Shown here piece after piece: positions 46,107 to 58,566 of a DNA stretch of 64,000 nucleotides; within the stretch, counting starts at the first letter, position 1, and each line of letters opens with the position of its first letter. A program made the position numbers and the translations under genes. Under the pieces are notes generated by a model, which was given only the letters and a program-made list of their open reading frames with translations, made no database searches and had not been told where the DNA came from. Source of the stretch: Mesopusillimonas faecipullorum (GTDB lineage: Bacteria; Pseudomonadota; Gammaproteobacteria; Burkholderiales; Burkholderiaceae_B); the NCBI RefSeq assembly GCF_020539505.1, contig NZ_JACDXW010000001.1:558001-622000 (forward strand), in the 5' to 3' direction.

Positions 46107-47542
46107 GGTTCAGGGCTGTCTGCCTCAGGCAGCCCTTCCCAGCCCCCACCTAAAGCGGCGATCAGCTGTACGCTGGCGACCAAGCGCTCCCGCGCCAACG
46201 TCAAAGCCGAACGTTCGGCTGCCAAGGTATTGGTCTCGACCTGCGCCAGGCTCAGGTAATCAATCATGCCGGCCTCGTACTGATTGGTAAAAAGCTGCAG
46301 CGATTCTCGCGCAGCCTGCACAGCACGCGCCTGCACTTCTTTCTCATCGCTTAGCCCGCGCGCTTGCACCAAGTAGTCTTCGACCTCGCGCAAGGCATTC
46401 AGCACAGCCTGGCGATAAGCCGCTGCCTGCGCATCGAACGCCGCACGAGATTGCTCTACTCTGGCTTGGCGAGCACCGCCATCAAAGATAGCTTGTGCCA
46501 ACATAGGCCCTAACGACCAATAGCTGAAAGGCGCGCTAAGCCAGTTCGCCCAGTCTCCGCTGCGATAGCCGCCTTGCGCACTCAGTGTCAGGCTAGGGAA
46601 CCAAGCAGCCTGAGCCACGCCGATTTGCGCATTGGCAGCGGCGGCACGGCGCTCTGCCGCCACGACATCAGGGCGGCGCAGCAGCAGTGTAGAGGGCAGC
46701 GCCACAGGCACATTCGGCACAGCAATGGAGGTAGAAGCCTCGGGCAACTGAAAGGCTGACGGCGGCTGGCCCAGCAAAGCGGCGATTGCATGCTCGTACT
46801 GGGCGCGCTGGCGTGCCACCGCCAACCATTGCACGCGCGCATTTTCAAGCTGGGCCAGCGCTGATGCCACCTCGGCAGATGACACCAAGCCCGCATCCAT
46901 GCGATAACGCGTGATTTGCAAGGTGCGCTCGTAGGCTTCAACCGTTTGCGCCAAGAGGCGCCGCTCAGCGTCTGCGGCGCGCAAGAGGAAATAAGACTGG
47001 GCCAATGTGGACTGCAAGCTCAGCCGTACCGCAGCCAGATCCGCAGCACTGGCTTGCGCATCCGCATCGCTCGACTCCACTGAACGCCTGACCCGCCCCC
47101 AGACATCGACTTCCCAACTGACGCTTGCACCCAGGGTGTGTTGGCTTGCCGCACCACTGTTGCTAGACGCCCCGCCCGCCCCCGAACGGGTGGTACCGGC
47201 GTTGGCATCTACGGTGGGGAAGAACTCGGCCTGAGCACCGGAAACCAAGGCTAAGGCCTGACGATATTGGGCCTGAGCACGTTGAATGTCTTGATTGGCT
47301 AGATCAAGCCGCCCCATCAATTCGGTAAGCGTCTGATCATCGAACAATTGCCACCAGTCTTGCGGCACCTGCGTGGGTACGCTGTTTGCAGGCACCCAGC
47401 CTTCTACCTGTCGGTAGGATGCGCCGACCTCCACCTCTGGGCGTTGATAATCAGGGCCAACCGCGCACCCCGCCAAGACCAGACAAGCCAAAAGGCCAAG
47501 CAGCCTTACTTGTGTCATATTGCGCATTCCTCGCTTACTCAT
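46103..47542 (-). CDS. Outer-membrane efflux lipoprotein (OprM/NodT family)
   Basis: TolC-like channel of 479 residues that completes the RND pump encoded upstream. The lipobox LAGC is followed by VGPDYQRPEVEV, the family N-terminus. Long helical repeats and SLTLSAQGGYRSGDW are typical of OprM-like proteins. The start at 47542 overlaps the RND stop by four bases (ATGA), favouring it over the internal ATG at 47518. It is the last gene of a four-gene efflux operon. Confidence 0.92.
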   Translation of the reverse strand: MSKRGMRNMTQVRLLGLLACLVLAGCAVGPDYQRPEVEVGASYRQVEGWVPANSVPTQVPQDWWQLFDDQTLTELMGRLDLANQDIQRAQAQYRQALALVSGAQAEFFPTVDANAGTTRSGAGGASSNSGAASQHTLGASVSWEVDVWGRVRRSVESSDADAQASAADLAAVRLSLQSTLAQSYFLLRAADAERRLLAQTVEAYERTLQITRYRMDAGLVSSAEVASALAQLENARVQWLAVARQRAQYEHAIAALLGQPPSAFQLPEASTSIAVPNVPVALPSTLLLRRPDVVAAERRAAAANAQIGVAQAAWFPSLTLSAQGGYRSGDWANWLSAPFSYWSLGPMLAQAIFDGGARQARVEQSRAAFDAQAAAYRQAVLNALREVEDYLVQARGLSDEKEVQARAVQAARESLQLFTNQYEAGMIDYLSLAQVETNTLAAERSALTLARERLVASVQLIAALGGGWEGLPEADSPEP

Positions 47543-50500
47543 GCTTCACCCTCGGCTGGCTTAACGGGCCCGTCTTGCTGCGCGTGTCTAGCCAACCAGC
47601 GCTTGCGCCATCTATCCAAATACAAGTACAGCACCGGTGTGGTGTACAGCGTCAGTACTTGACTGAGCAACAGGCCGCCAACGATGGCGATACCCAGCGG
47701 TCGTCTGAGCTCGACTCCGGCACCCGTTGCCAGCACCAAAGGCAAGGCCCCAAATATGGCTGACAGCGTGGTCATCAGAATGGGCCGCAACCGCACCAGG
47801 CAAGCCTGCCGAATGGCTTGGGCCGAACTCAGCCCGCGTTCCCGCTCGGCTTGCAAGGCAAAATCCACCATCATGATGGCGTTTTTCTTGACGATACCTA
47901 TAAGCAGAAACACTCCGATAAGCGCAATGAAGGTAAATTCGTACTTGAACATCATCAACGCCAACACTGCACCGATACCCGCGGAGGGCAGCGTAGATAA
48001 GATGGTGATGGGATGCACGAAACTCTCGTAGAGCATGCCCAACACGATGTACATGGCCACCAGCGCCCCCAGTATCAACCAAGGCTGCTGCGCCAACGCC
48101 TTTTGCATGCTTCGCGCATCCCCCAAAAAGCCGGCCTGAATACGGTCGGTGGGCAGGCTGATACGTGCAACGGCCTCATCGATGGCTTGCATGGCCTGAT
48201 CCAAGGTCACACCAGGCGCCAGGCTGAACGAGGTGTTTTCAGCGGCGAATAAGCCCTCGTGCCGCACACTGGCCGGCGCCTCGGAAGGCTCAAAGCGGGT
48301 AAACGCAGATAATGGCACGCGCGCGCCCTGTGCCGTCACCACATACATTTGCTTTAATGCCGCCACATCTCGCGCAAAACGAGGCTCTACCGCCATGATG
48401 ACCCGGTATTGGTTCAGAGGCCCATACATGATGGAGACCTCGCGCTGACCAAAGGCGCTATTCAGCGTCGAAGCAATCAAGGCCATGTCCACGCCCAAGC
48501 GCGCAGCCTCGTCACGGTCTACGCTCATCATCACCTGCTGTGCACCGAACTCTTCGTCAGACTCGACATCCGTCAACTCGGGCAAGGCCGCCAAGGCCTG
48601 CCGTACGCGTGGCAACCACTGTTTAAGCAGAAGAATATCGCTGCTCATCAGTGTGTAATCGTAGGCAGATGAGCCACGCATGGGCCCTGTCATCAAGTCT
48701 TGGCTGGGAATCAAGGTTAAGCGTGCGCCCGGTTCGGCCTGCAAACGCCCACGCAAGCGATTGACAACCTCTTGCGCCGTCACGTCTCGCTGATCGAAAG
48801 GCTTAAGCTGGATCATCATGAACGTCGAACTGCTGCCGCTTCGCCCCCCTATGAAACCCGCCACACTGCTCACGGCCGGGTCGCGCAGCAGAATCTCGCG
48901 AAAGTATTCCAGCTTGGGCAACATGTTCTGGAAGGAAGCCCCCTCATCGACACGAAAAAAACCGATCAACTGGCCGGTATCCTGCTGCGGGACCAGGCCT
49001 TTGGGCACGACGGAATACAGATAGACATTGCAGCCTATCGTCAGCAAAAGGGCTAGCATCATCAGCCGGCCATGTCGCAGCGCCCAATCCAGACTGACTG
49101 CATAGCCACGCTGTATGGCGCCACCCCAGCTCAGCAAGCGTTTTTCCAATGCGGAAGGTGGCCGAGCCTGGCCTCTAGGCTTAAGCACGTACGCACACAT
49201 CATGGGGGTAAGCGTCAACGACCACATCAGCGAAACCAGTATGGCCGCGGAAAGGGTCATGGCGAACTCGCGGAACAGGCGCCCTATCATGTCGCCCAGG
49301 AACATAATCGGTATGAACACGGCTACCAGGGATAAGCTCATGGCCAGTACCGTAAAGCCCACTTCGCGCACCCCGCGCCATGCCGCCCGGCGCGCCGGCA
49401 TACCGCGCTCCATATGACGCATGATGTTTTCCAGCACGACGATGGCGTCATCAACCACGAAGCCTGTAGCAATAATCAAGGCCATCAGCGACAGGGTATT
49501 CAAGCTGTACCCCAGCCACCACATCACGCCAAAAGTGGTGATCAGCGAAGCCGGCACCACAGCGCAAGCCACCACCGCAGCTCGCCAATTTCGCAGAAAG
49601 CAGAGCACCACACCCACGACCAGAAGCACTGCAATCACCAAGGTGCTCTCGGCCTCAAGCAAGGTGGCACGTATGCTGGGCGTACGGTCTTGCGCCACGG
49701 ATAGGTCCACATGCTCGGGCAACAAGGCCCGGAATGATTCCAGCTGAGTACGAATGGCATCGACAGTGGCAATGATGTTGGCATCAGGCTGTCTGCGCAC
49801 CGTTAGCAGCACCGCAGCTTTACGATTATAGAAACCCATGGTGTAGCGCTCTTCCACCGAGTCTTCCACCGTAGCGACGTCTTGCAAGCGTATGGGCGCT
49901 CCGTCGCGCCAGGCGACGATCAAGGGCCGATACTGCTCGGCGCGCATCAACTGGCTACCCGCACTCAGCTGCCACTGATAGTTGGCATTTTCTACCAGGC
50001 CATTGGGTTTGAGCGTATTGGCACTGGCCAGTGCTTGGCGCACATCATCCAGCGCCACACCGGCACTGGTCAGCGCATGCGGGTTCAAATTGACGCGCAC
50101 AGCAGGTAGCGAACTCCCTCCCACCTGTACTTCGCCAACGCCGGGCACTTGCGCCAATTTTTGCGCCAACACCGTGTCGGCCAAGTCGTACAGCATGCTC
50201 TGGGTTGCAACCTCGGAGGTCAACGCCAAAGTCATGATGGGCGCAGACGACGGGTTCACTTTCTGGTAGGTGGGCGTACCTCGCAAGCTGGAAGGCAGCA
50301 TAGGCCGCGCCGCGTTGATGGCCGCCTGCACATCGCGTGCCGCACCATTAATATCGCGCCCCATTTCGAACACCAGCTGCACACGCGTGCTGCCTTCGGT
50401 GCTACGCGACGACATTTCTTCCAGGCCGGCGATTCCCCCCAGCGACTGCTCCAAAGGCATGGCCACGCTGCTGGCCATGGTTTCCGGGCTAGCGCCCGGC

Positions 50501-50652
50501 ATGCTGGCCGATACGGAAATCATGGGGAAGTCCACCTGCGGCAAGGGTGACACCGGCAACTGGCGATAAGCCAATAAGCCGGCAAGCACGAATGCCAGGC
50601 ACAGTAGCGTGGTCGCTACCGGCCGCATGATGAACAAGCCCAACCACCTCAT
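47539..50652 (-). CDS. mdtC: RND multidrug efflux permease, MdtC/MuxC type
   Basis: Proton-driven inner-membrane pump subunit of 1037 residues with 12 helices and two large periplasmic loops. The proton-relay helix 4 reads [14 protein letters not shown]. The N-terminus [17 protein letters not shown] is MdtC-like. It overlaps the other RND gene by four bases, indicating a heterotrimeric MdtBC-type pump. The likely substrates (novobiocin, bile-like or metal compounds) cannot be read from sequence. Confidence 0.93.
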   Translation of the reverse strand: MRWLGLFIMRPVATTLLCLAFVLAGLLAYRQLPVSPLPQVDFPMISVSASMPGASPETMASSVAMPLEQSLGGIAGLEEMSSRSTEGSTRVQLVFEMGRDINGAARDVQAAINAARPMLPSSLRGTPTYQKVNPSSAPIMTLALTSEVATQSMLYDLADTVLAQKLAQVPGVGEVQVGGSSLPAVRVNLNPHALTSAGVALDDVRQALASANTLKPNGLVENANYQWQLSAGSQLMRAEQYRPLIVAWRDGAPIRLQDVATVEDSVEERYTMGFYNRKAAVLLTVRRQPDANIIATVDAIRTQLESFRALLPEHVDLSVAQDRTPSIRATLLEAESTLVIAVLLVVGVVLCFLRNWRAAVVACAVVPASLITTFGVMWWLGYSLNTLSLMALIIATGFVVDDAIVVLENIMRHMERGMPARRAAWRGVREVGFTVLAMSLSLVAVFIPIMFLGDMIGRLFREFAMTLSAAILVSLMWSLTLTPMMCAYVLKPRGQARPPSALEKRLLSWGGAIQRGYAVSLDWALRHGRLMMLALLLTIGCNVYLYSVVPKGLVPQQDTGQLIGFFRVDEGASFQNMLPKLEYFREILLRDPAVSSVAGFIGGRSGSSSTFMMIQLKPFDQRDVTAQEVVNRLRGRLQAEPGARLTLIPSQDLMTGPMRGSSAYDYTLMSSDILLLKQWLPRVRQALAALPELTDVESDEEFGAQQVMMSVDRDEAARLGVDMALIASTLNSAFGQREVSIMYGPLNQYRVIMAVEPRFARDVAALKQMYVVTAQGARVPLSAFTRFEPSEAPASVRHEGLFAAENTSFSLAPGVTLDQAMQAIDEAVARISLPTDRIQAGFLGDARSMQKALAQQPWLILGALVAMYIVLGMLYESFVHPITILSTLPSAGIGAVLALMMFKYEFTFIALIGVFLLIGIVKKNAIMMVDFALQAERERGLSSAQAIRQACLVRLRPILMTTLSAIFGALPLVLATGAGVELRRPLGIAIVGGLLLSQVLTLYTTPVLYLYLDRWRKRWLARHAQQDGPVKPAEGEA

Positions 50653-53600
50653 GACGCGCCCTTATCAGTCCGCTTCAATGGCGCGAAGCGGCGCGCCAGG
50701 CGGTCGAACATCAGATAGATGACAGGCGTGGTGAACAAGGTGAGCAGTTGACTGAACAGCAGACCGCCCACCATCACCAACCCCAGTGGCTGGCGCAGCT
50801 CGGAGCCGGCACCGGTGGATAGCATCAGCGGAATGGCGCCGAACAGGGCTGCGAAAGTCGTCATGACGATGGGCCTAAAGCGCAGCAAAGCCGCTTCGCG
50901 TATGGCCTGCAAAGGCGGCAAGCCACGGTGTCTTTCGGCTTCCAGGGCAAAGTCGATCATCATGATGGCGTTTTTCTTGACTATGCCTATCAGCAAGATG
51001 ATGCCGATGATGCCTATCATGTCTAACGCGGTGCCAGTTAGCAGTAACGCCAACAAAGCACCTATGGCAGCCGAAGGCAAGGTGGAAAGAATCGTGATGG
51101 GATGAATATAGCTTTCGTACAGCACACCTAATACGATGTACATGGTAACGATAGCTGCCAGCAGCAGTAGCAACGTGCTCTCTAGCGAGGCCTCGAAGGC
51201 CCGCGCCGCCCCCTGAAAGCGTATGTCCACCGACCCAGGCACCCCCATTTCTGCGTAAGCGGCGCGTATGGCGTCCGTTGCATCAGAAAGCGCTACGCCT
51301 GGCGCCAGATTGAATGACATCGTCGTAGACGGAAACTGCCCCAACCGCTCTATGGACAACAAGGTATTACCCACCTGAACAGTGGCCAGGTTGCTCAACG
51401 GAACAGGCGCGCCTTCTGCCGTTCTGACATACACCTGAGTCAATGCCTGCGGATCACGGCGAAAATCCGGAGCCACTTCGAGCACCACACGGTATTGGGT
51501 GGACTGCGTGAAGATGGTGGAGATCAGACGCTGGCCAAACGCATCATACAGAGCGTCATCTATGGCCGACATCGTGACACCCAGGCGGGCGGCTGTCTCC
51601 CGGTCTACATCCAAGACTGCCTGCAAGCCCCCATCCTGCTGATCGCTGGAAACATCGCTGAGCTGCGGCAAGTTGCCCAGCACGTCAACCAAGCGCGGCA
51701 CCCACTCCAACAGCACATCCCTGTCGGGATCGGACAGCGTCATCTGGTACTGGGCACGGCTGATGCGATCATCGATGCTGAGTTCCTGCACGGGCTGCAT
51801 ATACACCTGTATATCAGGCAGATCAGACAGCGCCTCCCCCAGGCGTTCGATAATGGTTTGCACGTTGTCGCTGCGATCACCGAGCCCCTTCAAGGCTATC
51901 TGCATACGCCCGGTGTTCATGGTGGCGTTAGTGCCATCTATCCCTATGAAGGAGCTTACCGAATCCACATCTGGATCTTGCAAAATACGCTCGACCGCTT
52001 GCTGCTGCCGCTGTGCCATGGCCTGAAACGACACAGTGGGTGTCGCTTGGCTAATGGCCTGGATGAGGCCGGTATCTTGCGCTGGAAAAAATCCTTTAGG
52101 CACCGCCAGGTACAAGAGGCCGGTGAGTGCCAGTGTGGCCACGGCCACCCATAGCGTCAGGCGCTGATGCCCCAACACAAAACCCAGGCCTCGATCGTAA
52201 ACACGTAGAACCGCCTCGGTTGCGTTCTCCAGGCGCTGCTGCATGCGCCCCTGTTTCTGTTCTGCCTCGGGGCGCAACATGCGTGCGCACATCATGGGCG
52301 TGAGAGTTAAGGAAATGACCAGCGACAACAGTATGGCCACCGCCAACGTGATGGCGAACTCGCTAAAGAGCCTGCCGATAACGTCCTGCATGAACAGCAG
52401 CGGGATCAGCACGGCAACCAGCGACACGGTCAAAGACACCAAGGTAAAGCCTATCTGCTTGGCCCCATCCAAGGCAGCGCGCATAGGCGTTTTGCCTTCC
52501 TCGATGTGGCGCGCAATGTTCTCTATCATGACGATGGCGTCGTCCACCACGAAGCCGGTGGCGATAGTCAGCGCCATCAGCGTCAAATTATTGACGCTGA
52601 AACCCGCCAAATACATGATGCCGAAGCTGCCGACCAGGGACAAAGGCACCACTATGCTGGGGATGAAGGTGGCAGTCCAACTACGCAAAAACACGAAGGT
52701 GACGCAGACGACCAGAAAGATGGCCAGCAACATCTCGGTTTGCACATGCCGTACCGATTCTCGTATGGTTTGCGTACGGTCGCTTGCAACCACCACGTCT
52801 ACGCCTATAGGTAAGGCTTGGCGCAAAGCAGGCAGCTGAGCCTTGATACGGTCTACCACGGCAATAACGTTGGCACCCGGCTGGCGCTGAATATTCAGCA
52901 AAATGGCGGGTTCCGGGCCTAACCACGCCGCCTGGCGAGCGTTCTCGGCGTCCCTCGCTACACTGGCAACATCCCCCAGCCTCAGGATGGCCCCGTTTTC
53001 CTGAGCCAGGATGATGTTTTCATAATCTTGCACCGACTGCAGCTGGTCATTCGCATCGATAGTGATGGATCTTTCTGTGCCGTCCAGCGTGCCTTTGGGC
53101 TGATTGACGTTGGCATTATTGATGGCTGTGCGCACATCGGCCATGCTCAGGCCATGAGCAGCCAGCGCCAGCGGGTTGGCCTGAATGCGAACAGCCGGGC
53201 GTTGACCACCGGCAATACTCACCAAGCCCACGCCCGTTACTTGGGACAGCCGTTGCGCCACCCGCACATCGATAAGATCGCGCACCTGATGCAAAGGCAA
53301 AGTCGGCGAGGTGACAGCCAAGCTGATCACCGGCGTATCGGCGGGATTGACTTTGTTGTACAGGGGCGGACTCGGCAAATCGTTGGGCAAGAGCGACGAA
53401 GCCGCATTGATAGCCGCCTGCACTTCTTGCTCGGCCACGTCCATGGCCAATTCCAAATCAAACTGCAGGGTAATTTGCGACGCGCCGCCCGAACTCGACG
53501 AGGTCATTTGCACCAGCCCGGGCATCTGGCCAAACTGCCGCTCCAGCGGCGAGGTTACCAATGCCGCCATGACATCGGGGCTGGCACCCGGATACTGAGT

Positions 53601-53744
53601 CGTAACCTGAATAACCGGGAAGTCCACTTCGGGCAGGGAGGAAACCGGCAACATCCGGTAAGCCAGGAACCCCGAAACCAGCAGGGCCAACATGGCCAAC
53701 GTAGTGGCCACCGGCCGCAGAATGAACAGGCGGGAAATGTTCAT
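50649..53744 (-). CDS. mdtB: RND multidrug efflux permease, MdtB/MuxB type
   Basis: Partner pump subunit of 1031 residues. The helix 4 motif [17 protein letters not shown] carries the proton-relay aspartates. The N-terminus [20 protein letters not shown] and the C-terminal [19 protein letters not shown] are family features. Stop and start overlaps of four bases with both neighbours indicate one transcript and coupled translation. Confidence 0.93.
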   Translation of the reverse strand: MNISRLFILRPVATTLAMLALLVSGFLAYRMLPVSSLPEVDFPVIQVTTQYPGASPDVMAALVTSPLERQFGQMPGLVQMTSSSSGGASQITLQFDLELAMDVAEQEVQAAINAASSLLPNDLPSPPLYNKVNPADTPVISLAVTSPTLPLHQVRDLIDVRVAQRLSQVTGVGLVSIAGGQRPAVRIQANPLALAAHGLSMADVRTAINNANVNQPKGTLDGTERSITIDANDQLQSVQDYENIILAQENGAILRLGDVASVARDAENARQAAWLGPEPAILLNIQRQPGANVIAVVDRIKAQLPALRQALPIGVDVVVASDRTQTIRESVRHVQTEMLLAIFLVVCVTFVFLRSWTATFIPSIVVPLSLVGSFGIMYLAGFSVNNLTLMALTIATGFVVDDAIVMIENIARHIEEGKTPMRAALDGAKQIGFTLVSLTVSLVAVLIPLLFMQDVIGRLFSEFAITLAVAILLSLVISLTLTPMMCARMLRPEAEQKQGRMQQRLENATEAVLRVYDRGLGFVLGHQRLTLWVAVATLALTGLLYLAVPKGFFPAQDTGLIQAISQATPTVSFQAMAQRQQQAVERILQDPDVDSVSSFIGIDGTNATMNTGRMQIALKGLGDRSDNVQTIIERLGEALSDLPDIQVYMQPVQELSIDDRISRAQYQMTLSDPDRDVLLEWVPRLVDVLGNLPQLSDVSSDQQDGGLQAVLDVDRETAARLGVTMSAIDDALYDAFGQRLISTIFTQSTQYRVVLEVAPDFRRDPQALTQVYVRTAEGAPVPLSNLATVQVGNTLLSIERLGQFPSTTMSFNLAPGVALSDATDAIRAAYAEMGVPGSVDIRFQGAARAFEASLESTLLLLLAAIVTMYIVLGVLYESYIHPITILSTLPSAAIGALLALLLTGTALDMIGIIGIILLIGIVKKNAIMMIDFALEAERHRGLPPLQAIREAALLRFRPIVMTTFAALFGAIPLMLSTGAGSELRQPLGLVMVGGLLFSQLLTLFTTPVIYLMFDRLARRFAPLKRTDKGAS

Positions 53745-54943
53745 CGGCGTGCGGGGCCTTGTGGCGCAGCCGCTTCTTGGCCCTCAGACACCACTTGCAC
53801 ACTGGCCCCTTCACGCAAGCGATCCACGCCTTCTACCACTACGCTTTGCCCGGGCTGCAAACCTTGCTCGATGGCGATGCGATCACCGTCGCTAATACCT
53901 GGTGTCACCACCTGAACCTTGACCTTGCCTTCTTCGACCAAATACACGAAGCTGCCACGCGAACCCTGCTGCATGGCGATGGCAGGAATGGTCAAGGCCT
54001 CGATGCCCTGCCTGGCCAGCAAGCGAACATTGACAAACTGATTGGGCAACAGGCTTTCGTCTTCGTTCTTGAAACGCGCCTTGAAGCGCAAGGTACCGGT
54101 GGCGACATCAATCTGATTATCCGCAGACTCCAACACCCCTTCCGCCAGAGGCTGCCTATCGTCGGCACCATATAAATGCACGGCGAGCTCCCGCCCGTTT
54201 CGCATCTCGGACAACACAACCGATACTTGACTTTGAGGCAGGGAAAAGGTGGCAGAGATGGGCTGATTTTGGGTAATGACGACTAGACCTTCCTCATTCG
54301 AAGAATTAACCAGATTACCTTGGTCTACCCGACGCAAGCCCACGCGGCCACTTAGCGGCGCACGTACTTCGGTGTACTGCAGCTGCAATTTGGCTTGGTC
54401 TACCGCTGCCTGGTCGCTTTTTTGCCTACCCTCGTATTGCCGCAGCAAAGCCACCTGTGCATCCAACTGCTGCTTGGCCAGAGAGTTTTGTTTGAAAAGC
54501 AATTCGTAGCGCTTCAAGTCGCTGCGGGCATTTTCCAGCTGCGCACGATTCTGAAGCTGTTGACCTAGCGCTTCGTCCAACTGCGCCTGAAAAGGGCGCG
54601 GGTCTATGACCGCCAGCACATCGTCTTGCTCGACTTTTTGGCCATCTTGAAAGCGCACGGCGATCAGTTGCCCGTCTACCCGAGGGCGAACCACCACCGT
54701 GTTATATGCCGCGACCGTACCGACGGCCTTGAACACCACGTCTACCGTGCCGGCTTCAACAGGCGCCACGCGCACCGGTACCGCCATGGGTCCGCCAAAG
54801 CCCGGAGCGCCAAACGGGCCTGACGGCGCCTTACTGGAAGGCCAAAAATAAAAGGCGGCAACAAGCACCACCAGCAAGACCAGCCCCCACCCTAGCCACC
54901 GAGGTGCACGCCTGGGCTGAGTCGAGGAAGGAAAATCGGACAT
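53741..54943 (-). CDS. mdtA: RND periplasmic adaptor (MdtA/HlyD family)
   Basis: Membrane fusion protein of 400 residues that joins the pump to the outer-membrane channel. It has an N-terminal membrane anchor ([18 protein letters not shown]), then the lipoyl/barrel-sandwich region split by a helical hairpin ([20 protein letters not shown] onward), and [20 protein letters not shown]. The ATG at 54943 has an AGGAG site. It is the first gene of the mdtABC-OMF operon. No adjacent regulator is visible. Confidence 0.93.
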   Translation of the reverse strand: MSDFPSSTQPRRAPRWLGWGLVLLVVLVAAFYFWPSSKAPSGPFGAPGFGGPMAVPVRVAPVEAGTVDVVFKAVGTVAAYNTVVVRPRVDGQLIAVRFQDGQKVEQDDVLAVIDPRPFQAQLDEALGQQLQNRAQLENARSDLKRYELLFKQNSLAKQQLDAQVALLRQYEGRQKSDQAAVDQAKLQLQYTEVRAPLSGRVGLRRVDQGNLVNSSNEEGLVVITQNQPISATFSLPQSQVSVVLSEMRNGRELAVHLYGADDRQPLAEGVLESADNQIDVATGTLRFKARFKNEDESLLPNQFVNVRLLARQGIEALTIPAIAMQQGSRGSFVYLVEEGKVKVQVVTPGISDGDRIAIEQGLQPGQSVVVEGVDRLREGASVQVVSEGQEAAAPQGPARR

Positions 54944-55117
54944 GGAGACGGCTCCTGACGAAAGAGCCGTTATTTTCACCGATTGCCGGCGTCAGAGCCA
55001 AACAAAAGCAGGGGCTGAAATGCGAAGCAACAACAATTTTCCGGCGGCTTTCCACTAAGCAGTGGGGCAGCCACAGCTTAGGCCTCAAGCGACTCAAGCA
55101 AATGACAGGAAGGTGAA

Positions 55118-55870
55118 CTAGAGATTGCAGCGCGCCAGGCGAAAGGGAATATCGCGGGCAACCGGCAAAGGGCGTAGTTCGTTGTCTTGTTGAGAGAAAC
55201 GCACCCAAATGACGTACTTGTTTGCGCTAATTTCGGGGAAGACCCCTGCATCACGCGCCACCCATACCCGAAGCAGCTGAAAGGTTTTACCTGCCAGCAT
55301 TTCTTGATAAGCGCCCTGAACGGCTTGAACATCGGTGACATGCGCAGATTCGCGCAACAAACGCAAAATGAGTGCCAAGCCGTCGTACAAAGGCAAGAAA
55401 GAACCCAGCCAGGTTTTGATGTCGTCGCAGCGAGCTTCGCTGGGCTTGATCTGCCAAGCGTAATACGAGGGCATGTCGGCGGGCGAAGATCCACCAGGAA
55501 CAGCCAAACGCCCTCGCAAACTTGAGAGCCATTCGCTGTCGCGGAGCACTTGGCCGATACGACCTTGGCCGCTAAGCGCGCTAGAGGTACGTTGAATGTC
55601 GTCCAGGGTGGCCTCTAGCGCCGAAGCGTCTACACCTTCGATACGCCGCAACGCACTCAGGGCAGTGCGCTGACGTTCAAGATCTTGCAAGACCGCGCCA
55701 CGGAGGTCGCTGCGTTCACAGATTTCGAATAACTCGAAGAGCGTAGACACGGCAATCTGGTGATGCTGAACCTGCCCGCCTTCGACGAAGAAGAAGATGC
55801 GGCTGAACAGATGTTCGACCCGCAATAGGGCTCTTACGCGCTCATTGCATGGATATTCATAGAGAATCAC
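55118..55870 (-). CDS. zapD: Cell division protein ZapD
   Basis: FtsZ-crosslinking protein of 250 residues that stabilises the Z-ring. The N-terminal ILYEYPCNERVRALLRVEHL is the family signature; a GTG start at 55870 gives this end. The remainder is helical with a beta-rich C-terminal domain. It follows coaE closely, the usual coaE-zapD pairing in proteobacteria. Confidence 0.92.
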   Translation of the reverse strand: MILYEYPCNERVRALLRVEHLFSRIFFFVEGGQVQHHQIAVSTLFELFEICERSDLRGAVLQDLERQRTALSALRRIEGVDASALEATLDDIQRTSSALSGQGRIGQVLRDSEWLSSLRGRLAVPGGSSPADMPSYYAWQIKPSEARCDDIKTWLGSFLPLYDGLALILRLLRESAHVTDVQAVQGAYQEMLAGKTFQLLRVWVARDAGVFPEISANKYVIWVRFSQQDNELRPLPVARDIPFRLARCNL

Positions 55871-55905
55871 GCGGCCAGTAACCTTTCCTGGATTCAAACA
55901 GACAC

Positions 55906-56523
55906 TTAGGGCGTTTTGGCATCTGCCAGACGCAGCCACTTTTCGTGAAGGGCGAGGGTCTGGGCACGCAGGGTATCCAGCGCGACATGCCCATCGTTAT
56001 CTACGATATCGTCTGCTGCCGCAAGCCGAGCCTGCCTGGATGCCTGTACTGACATGATACGCTCAATCACCTCTAGCGTCAGCCCGCTTCTGGCCTGAAC
56101 CCGGGCCACTTGGGTGTCGGGGCTGCAATCCACGACGCAGACTCGGTCGACTCGATCGAGCCAACGCGGCCCGGACTCGACCAACAAGGGCACCACAAAC
56201 ACGACATAGGGCGCAGTGGTTTGTGCCGCCTGCTGAATAGCTTCCTGGCCAATCAAGGGATGCAAAATACCTTCGAGGCGAGTACGCGCCTGAGGGTCTT
56301 GAAACGCCAAAGACCGCATGGCTGCTCGATCCAGGGCACCGTCGGCAGTCACCACTCCAGCCCCGAACGCCTGTTGAATGGCCGGCATCGCCGCCCCGGC
56401 TGGCGCCGTCAGCTGATGCGCGATGACATCGGTATCGATGATGGGAACACCCCAATCGGCCAGCATATCCGCGACCTTGGTTTTACCTGAGCCTATGCCC
56501 CCGGTGAGTCCGATTTTCAACAT
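55906..56523 (-). CDS. coaE: Dephospho-CoA kinase CoaE
   Basis: Last step of coenzyme A synthesis, phosphorylating the 3' hydroxyl of dephospho-CoA. It has 205 residues starting MLKIGLTGGIGSGKT, with the P-loop at about 7-14. IIDTDVIAHQLT is the substrate-binding motif. It is 35 bases from zapD and divergent from the NlpE-like lipoprotein gene. Confidence 0.94.
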   Translation of the reverse strand: MLKIGLTGGIGSGKTKVADMLADWGVPIIDTDVIAHQLTAPAGAAMPAIQQAFGAGVVTADGALDRAAMRSLAFQDPQARTRLEGILHPLIGQEAIQQAAQTTAPYVVFVVPLLVESGPRWLDRVDRVCVVDCSPDTQVARVQARSGLTLEVIERIMSVQASRQARLAAADDIVDNDGHVALDTLRAQTLALHEKWLRLADAKTP

Positions 56524-56674
56524 GGTAGTAATGGTAAGAATTGATGTGCGCAACACCCAGGTCATGACAACCCAGCATTTTCATCGCCACAGTATAGACA
56601 GCTTGGCCGCGCAAACCCACGGCGCCCTGTTAACATTCCAGTCACTTTCAAATTACTGCTTTCGGAGCGCCCTC

Positions 56675-57331
56675 ATGCAGACCTCAGCCATCCGAACTTT
56701 CACTCGCCTTGCTGCCCTGCTTGCAGGCGCGATCATCGCCACCGGCTGCGCTTCGCCCAGCGACATTGCGCAATCGGGCGTCCCTCGCGAAAGCACGCTA
56801 GGCGATGCCGTGGGCAAAGCGCAAGGCCCTCAAGGGCAACGCCATGCTTCGTCGCAAGTACAACTGGGTTTTGGGCAAAACCGCCCGCTCGGCCCCATGA
56901 ACGCCAAGCCAGAGCAAGAAGCACCGGTTTCGGAAACCATACGCCCCTTGCGTGAGCCCAAGACTTTTCTGGGCACCGTACCTTGCCTGGAAGGCCCTGG
57001 TTGTTCGGCCGTGCGCGTAACGTTGACCCTGGCGCCCAACGGGCACTGGCGCGCCCGCTATCAGCCCTTAGATGCACAAGGCAGCTCGGGCGTGACCGCC
57101 AATAACGGTTGCTGGTACCCAGCAGGTAGCCAACCTTGGCGTATTGTTTTGCGCACGCCAGGGCAAGAAGGTTCATTGGCCAGCATGGTTTTCGTGAATG
57201 ACAATGTTTTGCGCCTGCTGACCTTCAAAGACCGTACCCCCACACTGAACTATCAGCTTACGCGTCAGCCCGACATCGATGCCATTGCCGAGCTGGACGA
57301 TCAACGCGCACCTGACTGTTCGGTATCTTGA
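56675..57331 (+). CDS. NlpE-like lipoprotein
   Basis: A 218-residue protein with a signal peptide ending in the lipobox ATGC (LLAGAIIATGC). The segment FLGTVPCLEGPGCSAVRVTL resembles the N-terminal domain of NlpE, an outer-membrane stress sensor for surface contact and copper. The cysteine pair C-x5-C corresponds loosely to the NlpE CxxC. The ATG at 56675 has GGAGCG upstream. The 3' end overlaps the convergent LuxR-type gene by 31 bases. Function by similarity only. Confidence 0.65.
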   Translation: MQTSAIRTFTRLAALLAGAIIATGCASPSDIAQSGVPRESTLGDAVGKAQGPQGQRHASSQVQLGFGQNRPLGPMNAKPEQEAPVSETIRPLREPKTFLGTVPCLEGPGCSAVRVTLTLAPNGHWRARYQPLDAQGSSGVTANNGCWYPAGSQPWRIVLRTPGQEGSLASMVFVNDNVLRLLTFKDRTPTLNYQLTRQPDIDAIAELDDQRAPDCSVS

Positions 57332-57576
57332 TACTGCTGCGATAGCGGCGGGGCTTCGCCGCTTTGCATGACGGTTCTCACCAGCTCAACCGCATTACGT
57401 ACGCTTAGTTTTTGAAACACCCTGGCTCGATGCGCTTCGACCGTACGTTGGGAAACCCCGAGTTCGGCAGCAATCAGTTTATTGGGCTTACCCAAAGCGA
57501 CGTAATGCATGACATCGCGCTCGCGAGGCGTCAGTTTTGAAAACGATTGAGCTGGAGTGGACGTATCGACAACCAT
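57301..57576 (-). CDS. Small LuxR/FixJ-type DNA-binding protein
   Basis: A stand-alone GerE/LuxR helix-turn-helix of 91 residues (LTPRERDVMHYVALGKPNKL then AAELGVSQRTVEAHRARVF). It lacks a receiver domain, so it is regulated by its level or by another input. It overlaps the end of the NlpE-like gene. Target genes are unknown. Confidence 0.8.
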   Translation of the reverse strand: MVVDTSTPAQSFSKLTPRERDVMHYVALGKPNKLIAAELGVSQRTVEAHRARVFQKLSVRNAVELVRTVMQSGEAPPLSQQYQDTEQSGAR

Positions 57577-57642
57577 GAGCGGTTCCTCTGTAATGAGATG
57601 AACTATTTTGTCATAAAGAGTAACTTCGCTGCTAGTATGACT

Positions 57643-57675
57643 TTTCCGTGGGTATAAACCCTAGGTCCACGGAAA
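57643..57675. other. Inverted repeat between panC and the LuxR-type gene
   Basis: TTTCCGTGG (57643-57651) and CCACGGAAA (57667-57675) form a perfect 9-bp stem with a 15-base loop. It lies just upstream of the LuxR-type gene and behind panC. It could be an operator for the small regulator or a panC terminator. Confidence 0.45.
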
Positions 57676-57678
57676 CGC

Positions 57679-58539
<861 letters not shown>

Positions 58540-58566
58540 TTAAGGCCTGGGGTTTGCCGGATAATT

